Origin: DASUZD01 sp036377055
GTDB lineage: Bacteria; Actinomycetota; Thermoleophilia; Gaiellales; Gaiellaceae
Assembly (NCBI GenBank): GCA_036377055.1
Contig: DASUZD010000358.1
Span: 1-8,303 of the forward strand
DNA: 8,303 nt
Direction: 5' to 3'
The notes below the pieces were generated by a model that was given only the letters and a program-made list of their open reading frames with translations, searched no databases and had not been told where the DNA came from. Of this stretch, positions 1 to 5,827 are shown piece by piece. The translations under genes were made by a program, and so were the position numbers. The number at the start of each line of letters is the position of its first letter. Position 1 is the first letter of the stretch.

Positions 1-1
1 G

Positions 2-1408
2 ATCGGCGTCGCAGCGGACGCGAACGTCGTCGTGTTCGAACGCATCAAAGAAGAGGTGCGGTCCGGGAAGTCCGTCCGCGCCGCGGTCGCGGCCGGCTAC
101 GCCAAGGGCTTCCGCACGATCCTCGACGCGAACGTCGTCACCTGCATCACGGCGCTCGTCCTGTTCGCCGTCGCGACCGCGGGCGTGAAGGGCTTCGCGC
201 TGATGCTGCTGATCGGAACGCTGATCTCGCTGGTCACGGCCGTCGCGGCGACGCGCGCGATGCTCGGCCTCCTCGCGGGCTTCCGCTGGTTCGACAAGCC
301 ACGGTTCATGGGCGCGCACGGCCAGCAGCACGGGCGCTGGCTCCAGATCGACTTCATGGGCCGTCGCTACCTCTGGCTCGCGATCTCGGGCGCTGTGATC
401 GCGATCGGCCTTGTCTCGCTCGGCGTGCGCGGCCTCAACCTCGGGATCGACTTCAAGGGCGGCACGCAGCTCACGTTCAAGACGCACCAGGCGCAGTCGG
501 TCGACGACGTACGCGCGCAGGTCGGGCGGGTCGTGTCGGCGGGCGAGGTCGTCCAGGGTCGCGGCAAGCAGGTGAACGGCGGCTATACGAACTGGCAGAT
601 CCGCACGAAGTCGCTTTCCGCCGACCAGCAGCGGACGCTGACACAGGATCTGAAGGAGAAGGTTGGGGCGTATGCGCCGGGCGCGAAGAACGTCTCGGCC
701 AGCTTCGGGCGCCAGATCGCCCGCAGCGCGATCCTCGCAATCATCTTCTCGCTCTTCCTGATCGTCCTCTACATCGCGGTCCGGTTCGACATCAAGTTCG
801 CGCTGCCGGTGATCGCGGCGCTGATCCACGACATCGTCATCACCGTCGGGGTGTACTCGCTGACCGGGCGAGAGGTGTCGACGTCGACGGTCGCGGCGGT
901 CCTGACCGTGCTCGGCTACTCGATCTACGACACGATCATCATCTTCGACCGCATCCGCGAGAACACCGGCCTCATGCGGCGCGCGCCGTTCGCGACGATC
1001 GCGAACATCTCGCTCTGGGAGACCATCCGCCGGTCGCTGGCGACGACCTTCATCACGCTGCTCCCGGTCGCCGCGCTGCTCATCTTCGGCGGCGCGACGC
1101 TGAAGGACTTCGCGTTCGCGCTGCTCGTCGGGATCGCCTCGGGCGCCTACTCCTCGATCTTCATCGCGGCGCCGCTGCTCACGATGTGGAAGGAGCGCGA
1201 GCCGGAGTTCGCGCGCCGGAAGGCGACGACGCCCGAGCCGACGGACGGGACGGCGCAAGTCGTGCTCGACGAGGCCGAGGCCGCCGCCGCAGCCGCGCCG
1301 ACTCCCGAGCTCGTCCCCGTCGAGACCGTGGAGCGCGTCGTCGACAGCGCGAAGCGCGAGCGCCGCAGGCAGCGGCGCCGCGCGAGGCCGCATGGCCGAG
1401 CCCGCTAA
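2..1408 (+). CDS. secDF: Protein translocase SecDF fusion, 3' part (SecD C-terminus plus whole SecF)
   Basis: Membrane subunit of the Sec export machinery that uses the proton motive force to help pull preproteins across the cytoplasmic membrane. The frame is open from the first bases, and 468 residues are visible. The GTG at 32 is internal, because the residues before it (IGVAADANVV) belong to the conserved SecD motif that continues as FERIKEE. Two SecD-type membrane segments follow. A short linker (about visible residues 95-120) then leads straight into SecF with no stop: TM1 near 122-144, the SecF signature GIDFKGGTQL near 148-157, a periplasmic domain, and a five-helix block containing the SecF motif GYSIYDTIIIFDRIREN. 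SecD and SecF are therefore one polypeptide here, as in several bacterial lineages. The last 60 or so residues form an Ala/Glu then Arg-rich cytoplasmic tail. The next gene overlaps its end, suggesting co-transcription. Confidence 0.95.
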   Translation: MGVAADANVVVFERIKEEVRSGKSVRAAVAAGYAKGFRTILDANVVTCITALVLFAVATAGVKGFALMLLIGTLISLVTAVAATRAMLGLLAGFRWFDKPRFMGAHGQQHGRWLQIDFMGRRYLWLAISGAVIAIGLVSLGVRGLNLGIDFKGGTQLTFKTHQAQSVDDVRAQVGRVVSAGEVVQGRGKQVNGGYTNWQIRTKSLSADQQRTLTQDLKEKVGAYAPGAKNVSASFGRQIARSAILAIIFSLFLIVLYIAVRFDIKFALPVIAALIHDIVITVGVYSLTGREVSTSTVAAVLTVLGYSIYDTIIIFDRIRENTGLMRRAPFATIANISLWETIRRSLATTFITLLPVAALLIFGGATLKDFAFALLVGIASGAYSSIFIAAPLLTMWKEREPEFARRKATTPEPTDGTAQVVLDEAEAAAAAAPTPELVPVETVERVVDSAKRERRRQRRRARPHGRAR

Positions 1409-1745
1409 CGACGGCATCCGCGACCTGGCCGAGCAGGTCGTACTGGCGGCGGTCGGCGCCGCGTCGCTGACCGCAGAGCGGATCGACACCCTCGCCGACG
1501 ACCTCGCCGAGCGCGGCGGCCTCCGCCGCGACGAGGCGCGTGCGCTGGTCCGCGACCTCGCGTCCCGCTGGCGCGGCGACACGGTCCGCGTCACCGAGCG
1601 CGCCGGCTCGACGGTGCAGGGAGCGCTGAAGCAGCTCGGCCTCGCCCTGCGCGAGGAGGTCGAGGAGCTCGAGCTCCGGGTCGCGCAGCTCGAGCACCGG
1701 CTGCGGCTCCTCGAAGGCTCGCCGCAGCGCCGCGCGCGGTCGTAG
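1392..1745 (+). CDS. Small coiled-coil protein, phasin-like, function unknown
   Basis: A 117-residue soluble protein with no signal peptide or membrane segment. The ATG lies inside the end of secDF (17-nt overlap, different frame). GAGG at 1384-1387 sits 4 nt before the ATG and is a possible ribosome site. Residues 1-60 look helical and amphipathic (motifs such as LADDLAERGGL and DEARALVRDLASRW). Residues about 82-108 form a Leu/Glu heptad coiled coil (EEVEELELRVAQLEHRL). This layout recalls the small phasin/PhaF-like helical proteins found in actinobacteria, but there is no diagnostic catalytic motif. Its position between secDF and a membrane-anchored UbiB kinase suggests an accessory or scaffold role; this is inference only. 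The plus-strand reading is preferred over the longer minus-strand open frame here because of its tight spacing and sensible helical composition. Confidence 0.75.
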   Translation: MAEPANDGIRDLAEQVVLAAVGAASLTAERIDTLADDLAERGGLRRDEARALVRDLASRWRGDTVRVTERAGSTVQGALKQLGLALREEVEELELRVAQLEHRLRLLEGSPQRRARS

Positions 1746-1764
1746 CGCCTCCGACCCCGGCAGT

Positions 1765-1770
1765 CATACT
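1765..1770 (+). promoter_or_regulatory. Possible leaderless -10 box of the UbiB-like kinase gene
   Basis: CATACT ends 6 nt before the ATG at 1777 and matches the A and final T of the actinobacterial TANNNT -10 consensus. The 31-nt gap holds no Shine-Dalgarno sequence, which fits transcription starting at the ATG. No good -35 element is seen. The assignment rests on spacing and the same arrangement at two other starts in the window. Confidence 0.3.
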
Positions 1771-1776
1771 GACGCG

Positions 1777-3444
1777 ATGGCGCAACCGGCGACCCGGAAT
1801 CTCGGCCGGCTGTCGGAGATCGCGCAGGTCTTCGTGCGCCACGGCTTCGGCTACTTCTTCGAGACCCACCGCCTGACCGACATCGTCCCGTGGACGCGCA
1901 AGGTACGGCCGCTCGAAGGCGCGCCGTCGCAACGCGGGAAGGCGCTCCGCTCGGCGCTCGACGAGCTCGGGCCGACGTTCGTCAAGTTCGGGCAGCTGCT
2001 GTCGATGCGCCCTGACGTCCTCCCGCCGGACATCATCAGCGAGCTGCGCGGGCTCCAGGACGACGTCCGCCCGTTCCCGTTCGAGCAGGTCGAGCAGGTG
2101 GTGGAGGCGCAGTTCGGGCTGACGCTCGAGCGGCTCTTCCTCGAGTTCGACCACGTCCCGATGGCCGCCGCCTCGATCGGCCAGGTCCACCGGGCCGTCC
2201 TCCCGAACGGGCGGCGCGTGGTCGTGAAGGTGCAGCGGCCCGGCGCGCCGCGGCAGATCGAGGCCGACCTCGCGCTCCTCTACCAGGCCGCGCGAATCGC
2301 GAAGGAGCGCATCCGCGCGTTCGACTTCATCGATGCGCGCACACTCGTGGACGAGTTCGCCCGCTCGATCCGCCAGGAGCTCGACTACCGCCTCGAGGCC
2401 CGGAACGCCGACACGTTCCGCCGCGACTTCGCGGGTCACCCGCACGTCCACATCCCGCGCGTCTTCTGGACGTACACGGGCGAGCGCGTGCTCACGCTCG
2501 AGCTGCTCGAGGGGATCCAGGTCGCCGACCTCGAGCCGGAGGCGTACACGCTCGAGGAGCGGCGCGAGCTGGCCTACCTGATGACCGAGGCCTGGATGAC
2601 GATGATCTTCCGGCACGGGTTCTTCCACGGCGACCCGCACCCGGCGAACATCCTCGTCCTCGGGCGCGCCGACCAGATCGGCCTCGTCGACTTCGGCCTC
2701 GCCGGGAAGCTCACGGACGACGACATGTCGAAGCTGACGCGGCTGTTCATCGACGCCGCGAACGAGCAGGTCGACCAGCTTCCGCGCCGGCTTGCAGACC
2801 TCGGGGTGCGCTACCCAAAGGAACGGGAGGAGGAGTTCCACAACGAGCTTCGGGAGCTCTACTACCGCTACTACGGCGCGACGCTCGCGGAGATCGACCC
2901 GCTCCAGGTGATCCGCGAGGCGTTCGGGCTCATCTACAAGCTGAACCTCCAGCTGCCGACGCGGTTCGTGCTGCTCGACAAGGCGATCGCGACGCTCGGC
3001 TCCGTCGGCGTCGACCTGTACCCGGACTTCAACGTGTTCGAGGTCGCGCGCCCGTACGCGCGCCGGCTGCTCGCGGAGCGCTTCACGCCGAGGCGCATCG
3101 CCACGCGGGCGCGCAAGGAGAGCGTCCGCCTCGCCCAGATCATGCTCGAGACGCCCTACCAGGTGCACGACTTCCTCGAGGAGGTCCGCGACGGGCAGAT
3201 CGAGGTCGGCTTCGTCCACAAGGGGCTGGACGACTTCATGCACCAGATGTCGGGAGCCTTCAACAGGCTCGTCGTCGCGCTCGTCGTCACTGCCGGCCTG
3301 ATCGGTTCGAGCCTGATCGGGGTCTTCGCGAAGTCGGGGCCGCACGTCCTCGGGATCCACGTGCTCTCGCTGGTCGGGTTCGTGCTCTCCGGCGCGCTCG
3401 CGATCTGGCTGCTGCGGGGCGTCGTCCGCTCGGGACGGCTGTAG
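1777..3444 (+). CDS. AarF/UbiB/ABC1-family atypical kinase, membrane anchored
   Basis: A 555-residue member of the UbiB/ABC1/ADCK family of protein-kinase-like ATPases. Diagnostic parts are all visible: the KxGQ motif (K70-FGQ-73), the Ala-rich nucleotide loop replacing a Gly loop (AAASIGQV, 130-137), the ATP-site lysine K151 (VVVKVQRPG), the conserved Glu of QELDY (201), the catalytic HGDPHPAN (284-291) and the metal-binding DFG (305-307). Two C-terminal hydrophobic segments (about 498-517 and 524-549) form the usual membrane hairpin. In proteobacteria UbiB supports ubiquinone synthesis and lipid handling. Actinobacteria generally use menaquinone and carry several homologues, so the client pathway here is unknown and I give no symbol. 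It starts 31 nt after the coiled-coil gene. There is no Shine-Dalgarno sequence; CATACT lies 6 nt before the ATG and may be a leaderless promoter box. It converges on the zinc-ribbon gene. Confidence 0.95.
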   Translation: MAQPATRNLGRLSEIAQVFVRHGFGYFFETHRLTDIVPWTRKVRPLEGAPSQRGKALRSALDELGPTFVKFGQLLSMRPDVLPPDIISELRGLQDDVRPFPFEQVEQVVEAQFGLTLERLFLEFDHVPMAAASIGQVHRAVLPNGRRVVVKVQRPGAPRQIEADLALLYQAARIAKERIRAFDFIDARTLVDEFARSIRQELDYRLEARNADTFRRDFAGHPHVHIPRVFWTYTGERVLTLELLEGIQVADLEPEAYTLEERRELAYLMTEAWMTMIFRHGFFHGDPHPANILVLGRADQIGLVDFGLAGKLTDDDMSKLTRLFIDAANEQVDQLPRRLADLGVRYPKEREEEFHNELRELYYRYYGATLAEIDPLQVIREAFGLIYKLNLQLPTRFVLLDKAIATLGSVGVDLYPDFNVFEVARPYARRLLAERFTPRRIATRARKESVRLAQIMLETPYQVHDFLEEVRDGQIEVGFVHKGLDDFMHQMSGAFNRLVVALVVTAGLIGSSLIGVFAKSGPHVLGIHVLSLVGFVLSGALAIWLLRGVVRSGRL

Positions 3445-3452
3445 GCCGGCTG

Positions 3453-3705
3453 CTACCTGGTCTCGCCGCGAAGCCGGGCGAGCACGGAGGCGAGCTGCTC
3501 GCGGCCAGTGAGCTCGGACAGCGGGCGCGACGCCGCGGCAGGCGGGGGCGGCTCGGGTGCGGGTGGAGGCGGCGCGGGCTCCTCACCGGCGACGTGTGCA
3601 GGAGGCAGGTCCTCGACGGTCGGCTCCGACCTCAGCGGTTGCCCGCACTCGACGCAGAAGTCGGCGTCGTCAGGGTTCTCGTGGGCCGTTCGGGCAGAGC
3701 TTCAC
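3453..3705 (-). pseudogene. Small zinc-ribbon protein gene split by a one-base frameshift
   Basis: On the minus strand a GTG start at 3705 gives MKLCPNG and then runs to a stop within five codons. One base out of phase, the frame continues HENPDDADFCVECGQPL and on to a TAG at 3455-3453. Dropping one base of the CCC run (plus-strand GGG, 3683-3685) restores an 83-residue protein. It would have an N-terminal zinc ribbon (C4, H8, C17, C20; pattern CxxxH...CxxC, common in actinobacteria), a Pro/Glu linker (about 38-57) and a short helical tail (SELTGREQLASVLARLRG). The second half has no start codon of its own downstream of the upstream stop, so as written the gene is broken. Possible causes are a sequencing or assembly error, a recent pseudogene or, less likely, programmed frameshifting. 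Function is unknown; zinc ribbons of this type often mediate protein or nucleic-acid contacts. It converges on the UbiB-like gene, with 8 nt between stops. Confidence 0.75.
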
Positions 3706-3769
3706 GGGGCGCGTCGGTCCTAACCGGGCGGCGGCGCGGAGTCAAGCCGCTGGTGGCCGCGGCGGCTGT

Positions 3770-3790
3770 CGATTCTTCGGCGCAGAATCG
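3770..3790. repeat. Perfect 7-bp inverted repeat upstream of the response regulator
   Basis: CGATTCT (3770-3776) and AGAATCG (3784-3790) are exact reverse complements separated by 7 nt. The element lies about 50 nt before the response-regulator start and 65 nt from the zinc-ribbon start, inside the 135-nt divergent gap. It is AT-richer than its surroundings, and the symmetry suits a dimeric DNA-binding protein. Autoregulation by the neighbouring winged-helix regulator is possible, but OmpR-type proteins more often bind direct repeats. A small RNA hairpin is the alternative. Confidence 0.45.
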
Positions 3791-3827
3791 CTAGAAAGGA
3801 CACCTGGGCAGGGCTTTCGGGCGTTGG

Positions 3828-3833
3828 TAGCGT
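3828..3833 (+). promoter_or_regulatory. Possible leaderless -10 box of the response regulator gene
   Basis: TAGCGT fully matches the TANNNT -10 consensus of actinobacterial housekeeping promoters and ends 7 nt before the GTG at 3841. No Shine-Dalgarno sequence lies at proper spacing, so a leaderless transcript starting at or near the GTG is plausible. No convincing -35 hexamer is seen. Confidence 0.35.
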
Positions 3834-3840
3834 CGGCTGC

Positions 3841-4509
3841 GTGCCGGTGCAAGTGCTGATCGCAGAGCCCGCGGCCGTGGCGCGGAACCTCCTCGAGCGG
3901 CAGCTCGTCGACGAGGGGTTCGAGGTGGTCGAGGCCGAGGAGGTCGCGTCGCTTCGAGGCGCTGCCCGTCCGGCGCTCGTCCTCGTGGGCGACCCCGAGG
4001 CCGTCGACGCGTGCCGCTCGTGGGACGCCGACGTGCCTGTGATCGTCGTCGGCCGCGAGAAGTCGGACCCGCGTGAGCAGCTGCGCGCGTTCGAGCACGG
4101 CTGCGACGACTACATCGAGCCGCCGTTCGAGTACGAGGAGCTCCTCGCCCGCATCCGTGCGGTGCTCAGGCGCAGCGGCCAGAACGAGCGCGACCTGCTC
4201 GTTGCGGGCGAGATCGCGATCGACCGTCGAACCCGTCGCGTCACCGTCGCAGGCGAGCCCGTCGTCCTCGCCGGCAAGGAGTACCAGCTGCTGCTGAAGC
4301 TGGCGAGCGACCCGATGCGCGTGTTCACCAAGGAGGAGCTTCTCCGCGACGTTTGGGGCTTCAGGTCGCAAGGGAGGACACGGACGTTGGATTCGCACGC
4401 GTCGCGCCTGCGGCGCAAGCTCGCGGCGGCCGGCCGAGGCACGTTCGTCGTCAACGTGTGGGGCGTGGGCTACCGGTTGCTCGAGGAAGAGCGCTTCGCG
4501 CGTCCTTGA
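3841..4509 (+). CDS. Orphan OmpR-family response regulator with degenerate receiver
   Basis: A 222-residue DNA-binding regulator. Residues about 4-112 have the receiver fold pattern (LIAEP at the first strand, VPVIVV at the fourth, then CDDYIEPPFEYEELLARI). The key phosphorylation residues are replaced: the position of the phosphoacceptor Asp is G50 (next to D51), the Thr/Ser position is G71, and the Lys of the usual DYxxKPF is E93. The acidic pair near the N-terminus is reduced to E9. The loop between strands 3 and 4 is also shorter than usual. Residues about 120-216 are an intact OmpR/PhoB winged helix, with EYQLLLKLASDP, FTKEELLRDVWG, the recognition helix TLDSHASRLRRKL and the wing VWGVGYRL. 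No histidine kinase gene is adjacent. It is therefore probably a phosphorylation-independent (atypical) regulator, controlled by abundance or a ligand. The start could instead be the GTG at 3847, which gives a more usual receiver beginning (MQVLIAEP). Confidence 0.92.
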   Translation: MPVQVLIAEPAAVARNLLERQLVDEGFEVVEAEEVASLRGAARPALVLVGDPEAVDACRSWDADVPVIVVGREKSDPREQLRAFEHGCDDYIEPPFEYEELLARIRAVLRRSGQNERDLLVAGEIAIDRRTRRVTVAGEPVVLAGKEYQLLLKLASDPMRVFTKEELLRDVWGFRSQGRTRTLDSHASRLRRKLAAAGRGTFVVNVWGVGYRLLEEERFARP

Positions 4510-4533
4510 AAGGGTGATCTTCGTGCAGCGGAG

Positions 4534-4570
4534 CGCAAGTTTGCGTCTTCGTTGGCATTTCGGCTAACGA
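4534..4570 (+). promoter_or_regulatory. Candidate promoter with overlapping short palindrome before the Thr-rich secreted protein
   Basis: TTGCGT (4541-4546) and TAACGA (4565-4570) are separated by 18 nt and resemble -35 and -10 hexamers, though the -10 lacks the final T. A 5-bp inverted repeat, CGCAA-GT-TTGCG (4534-4545), overlaps the -35 and could be an operator or chance. Transcription from here would give a leader of about 20 nt holding the ribosome site. The support is pattern only. Confidence 0.3.
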
Positions 4571-4586
4571 GACACCAACTCCCCCC

Positions 4587-4593
4587 GGAGGAA
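4587..4593 (+). promoter_or_regulatory. Strong Shine-Dalgarno sequence of the Thr-rich secreted protein
   Basis: GGAGGAA lies with its GGAGG core 6 nt before the GTG at 4598. It is the best plus-strand ribosome site in the window and fixes this GTG as the start, since no other start in the frame nearby has one. Confidence 0.8.
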
Positions 4594-4597
4594 TCCC

Positions 4598-5242
4598 GTG
4601 AACTCACGCCCACGCCGCACCGCTCGCTTTGCCGTGACGCTCGCCGCGCTCGCGCTGCTGAGCGGGCTCGGGGTCGCCGCCGCCCTCGGCGTTCGCGGCC
4701 CCAAGGTCCACTCGCAGCAGGAGACGACGACGACCACGACCGGCTCCACGACGACGACGTCGACGAGCACGTCCACGTCGACGAGCACGAGCACCTCGAC
4801 GTCGACCTCGACATCGACCAGCACGACGACGTCGAGCACCACGTCGACCACCACTCCGACCACGACGACGACGTCGACGAGCACGACCACCGGCACGACC
4901 ACGACCGCGCCGACGACCACGACGACCGGCAAGGTCACCATCTGCCATCACACGCACTCGAAGACGAACCCGCTCGTGACGATCACCGTCAGCCAGAGCG
5001 CTCTGGCTGCGCACCTTCGCCACGGCGACACCGTCGGCGCCTGCCCGCCCGGCTCGAAGACCAAGAAGAAGCCCAAGTCGTCGAGCAACGCCTCGAACGC
5101 CAAGGGGAAGTCGAAGGGCAAGCCGAACAAGCCGAACAAGCCGAACAACCCCGGGAAGGGCCCGAAGCAGGCCCCGGTTCAGCCCGCCGCCCCGAGCGGC
5201 CACGGCAACGCCAACGGGCACGGCAAGGGCAAAGGGAAGTAG
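4598..5242 (+). CDS. Secreted Thr/Ser-rich protein with conserved Cys/His module and basic tail
   Basis: A 214-residue exported protein of unknown function. The N-terminus (RPRRTAR, then a hydrophobic stretch at about 11-32) is a signal peptide or membrane anchor. Residues about 43-110 are almost pure Thr and Ser, including 11 tandem Ser-Thr dipeptides; this looks like a flexible, possibly O-glycosylated wall spacer. Residues about 112-149 form a compact module with ICHHTHSKTNP, VTITVSQSALAAHL, HGDTVGAC. It has two Cys and several His, and matches a motif I recognise from many bacterial surface and secreted proteins (CHKTGS..NPxVTITVS..AL.AHL.HGDTLG.C); its role is not known to me. The C-terminal 65 residues are Lys/Pro/Asn/Gly-rich (repeats of KPN, ending HGKGKGK) and could bind anionic polymers. 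The frame is fixed by the strong ribosome site and the stop before a terminator hairpin. The long Val/Asp-rich minus-strand frame over the repeat is a shadow. Confidence 0.85.
   Translation: MNSRPRRTARFAVTLAALALLSGLGVAAALGVRGPKVHSQQETTTTTTGSTTTTSTSTSTSTSTSTSTSTSTSTSTTTSSTTSTTTPTTTTTSTSTTTGTTTTAPTTTTTGKVTICHHTHSKTNPLVTITVSQSALAAHLRHGDTVGACPPGSKTKKKPKSSSNASNAKGKSKGKPNKPNKPNNPGKGPKQAPVQPAAPSGHGNANGHGKGKGK
4730..4930. repeat. Low-complexity Thr/Ser codon repeat
   Basis: The coding strand is built from near-repeats of ACG, ACC, AGC and TCG codons, with frequent GTCGAC/ACGTCG units. It encodes the Thr/Ser-rich spacer of the secreted protein. Such tracts are prone to length change by slipped-strand pairing, and assembly across them may be unreliable. 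Confidence 0.85.
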
Positions 5243-5258
5243 CGGCCCCCAACAAAGC

Positions 5259-5291
5259 GGAGGGCGTCCTGCCTAGAGCAGGGCGCCCTCC
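5259..5291. terminator. Hairpin terminator shared by the secreted-protein gene and ogt
   Basis: Arms GGAGGGCGTCCTGC (5259-5272) and GCAGGGCGCCCTCC (5278-5291) pair over 14 positions with a single T/G mismatch (a G-U wobble in RNA) around a 5-nt loop. The hairpin starts 16 nt after the stop of the plus-strand secreted-protein gene. On the minus strand the ogt TAG falls in the loop, and the last five codons of ogt lie in the stem. Reading minus, GCTTTGTTGG follows the stem, a weak U-rich tail. There is no T-run on the plus side, so termination there may be imperfect, as is common in high-GC genomes. Confidence 0.65.
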
Positions 5292-5827
5292 AGCCTGAGC
5301 AGGCGCTCCTTGCGGTCGAGCCCGCCGCCGTAGCCCACGAGCTTGCCCGTCGAGCCGACGACGCGGTGGCAAGGGAGCACGATCGGTACCGGGTTCCGGT
5401 TCATCACCATCCCGACGGCCCGCGCGGCGCGCGGCCGCTCGGCCCGCTCGGCGAGCCGCCCGTAGGTCGTCGTCTCCCCGTACGGCACCCGCGCGAGCTC
5501 CTCGAGCACCCGCCGGTTGAACGGTGCCGCGCTGGTCAGGTCGACATCGAGGTCGAAGGCCTGCCGGCGCCCCTCGAAGTACTCGTCCAGCTCGCGCCGC
5601 GGACCTTCGAGCGCGGTACGCAGGACGCGGAGCCCGAAGCGGCGGGCGAGCTCCTCGGCCTCCTCCTCGGGCTCGGGGTCGAACGAGATCCGGCAGACGC
5701 CGCGCGGCGTCGCGGCGACGAAGAGGGGTCCGAGCGGCGAGTCGACGACGTCGTACGCCACGTCGAGCAGCCCCGCCGCCGCGGCGGCGCTGCGGAAGCG
5801 GCGGTCGAGGTCGGTGGGGACGGTCAC
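5273..5827 (-). CDS. ogt: Methylated-DNA--[protein]-cysteine S-methyltransferase (Ogt/MGMT)
   Basis: A 184-residue suicide DNA-repair protein that moves the alkyl group from O6-alkylguanine (and O4-alkylthymine) onto its own cysteine. The C-terminal domain (about 101-181) is complete: FNRRVLEELARVPYGETTTYG, then the helix-turn-helix with RAVGMVMNRNPVP, the active site PCHRV with acceptor Cys153, and GYGGGLDRKERLLRLEG. The N-terminal domain (about 24-95) contains DSPLGPLFVAATPRG and ELDEYFEGRR. About 24 residues (TDLDRRFRSAAAAAGLLDV) precede the point where the enterobacterial protein usually begins. The GTG at 5827 is chosen because AAAGGAG lies 5 nt upstream and because it overlaps the sigma-factor stop as GTGA. 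Longer versions of this frame reach back into the sigma gene and are not real. It is co-transcribed with the sigma factor and converges on the secreted-protein gene. Confidence 0.96.
   Translation of the reverse strand: MTVPTDLDRRFRSAAAAAGLLDVAYDVVDSPLGPLFVAATPRGVCRISFDPEPEEEAEELARRFGLRVLRTALEGPRRELDEYFEGRRQAFDLDVDLTSAAPFNRRVLEELARVPYGETTTYGRLAERAERPRAARAVGMVMNRNPVPIVLPCHRVVGSTGKLVGYGGGLDRKERLLRLEGALL

Noticed and set aside
32..34. GTG as the start of a stand-alone SecF
   Set aside because: It lies within the conserved SecD motif ending DANVVVFERIKEE, and the frame is open upstream, so the gene continues beyond the window edge.
1591..3360. A 589-codon minus-strand open frame opposite the UbiB-like kinase
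   Set aside because: It is rich in Arg, Glu, Val and Leu with no motifs, typical of the antisense frame of GC-rich genes. The plus strand carries every diagnostic ABC1 kinase motif.
3287..3586. A 99-codon minus-strand frame overlapping the zinc-ribbon gene
   Set aside because: It has no motif, is rich in Arg, Pro and Ser, and overlaps the 3' end of the UbiB-like gene. The neighbouring minus frame carries the zinc-ribbon coding sequence.
4730..4930. Possible CRISPR array or satellite repeat
   Set aside because: The periodicity is that of codons (3 and 6 nt) with no spacer structure, and the tract encodes a continuous Thr/Ser-rich segment.
4564..4941. A Val/Asp-rich minus-strand frame that looks like a hydrophobic membrane protein
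   Set aside because: It is the complement of the Thr/Ser codon repeat; the Val/Asp pattern follows automatically. The plus-strand frame has a signal peptide, a strong ribosome site and a conserved module.
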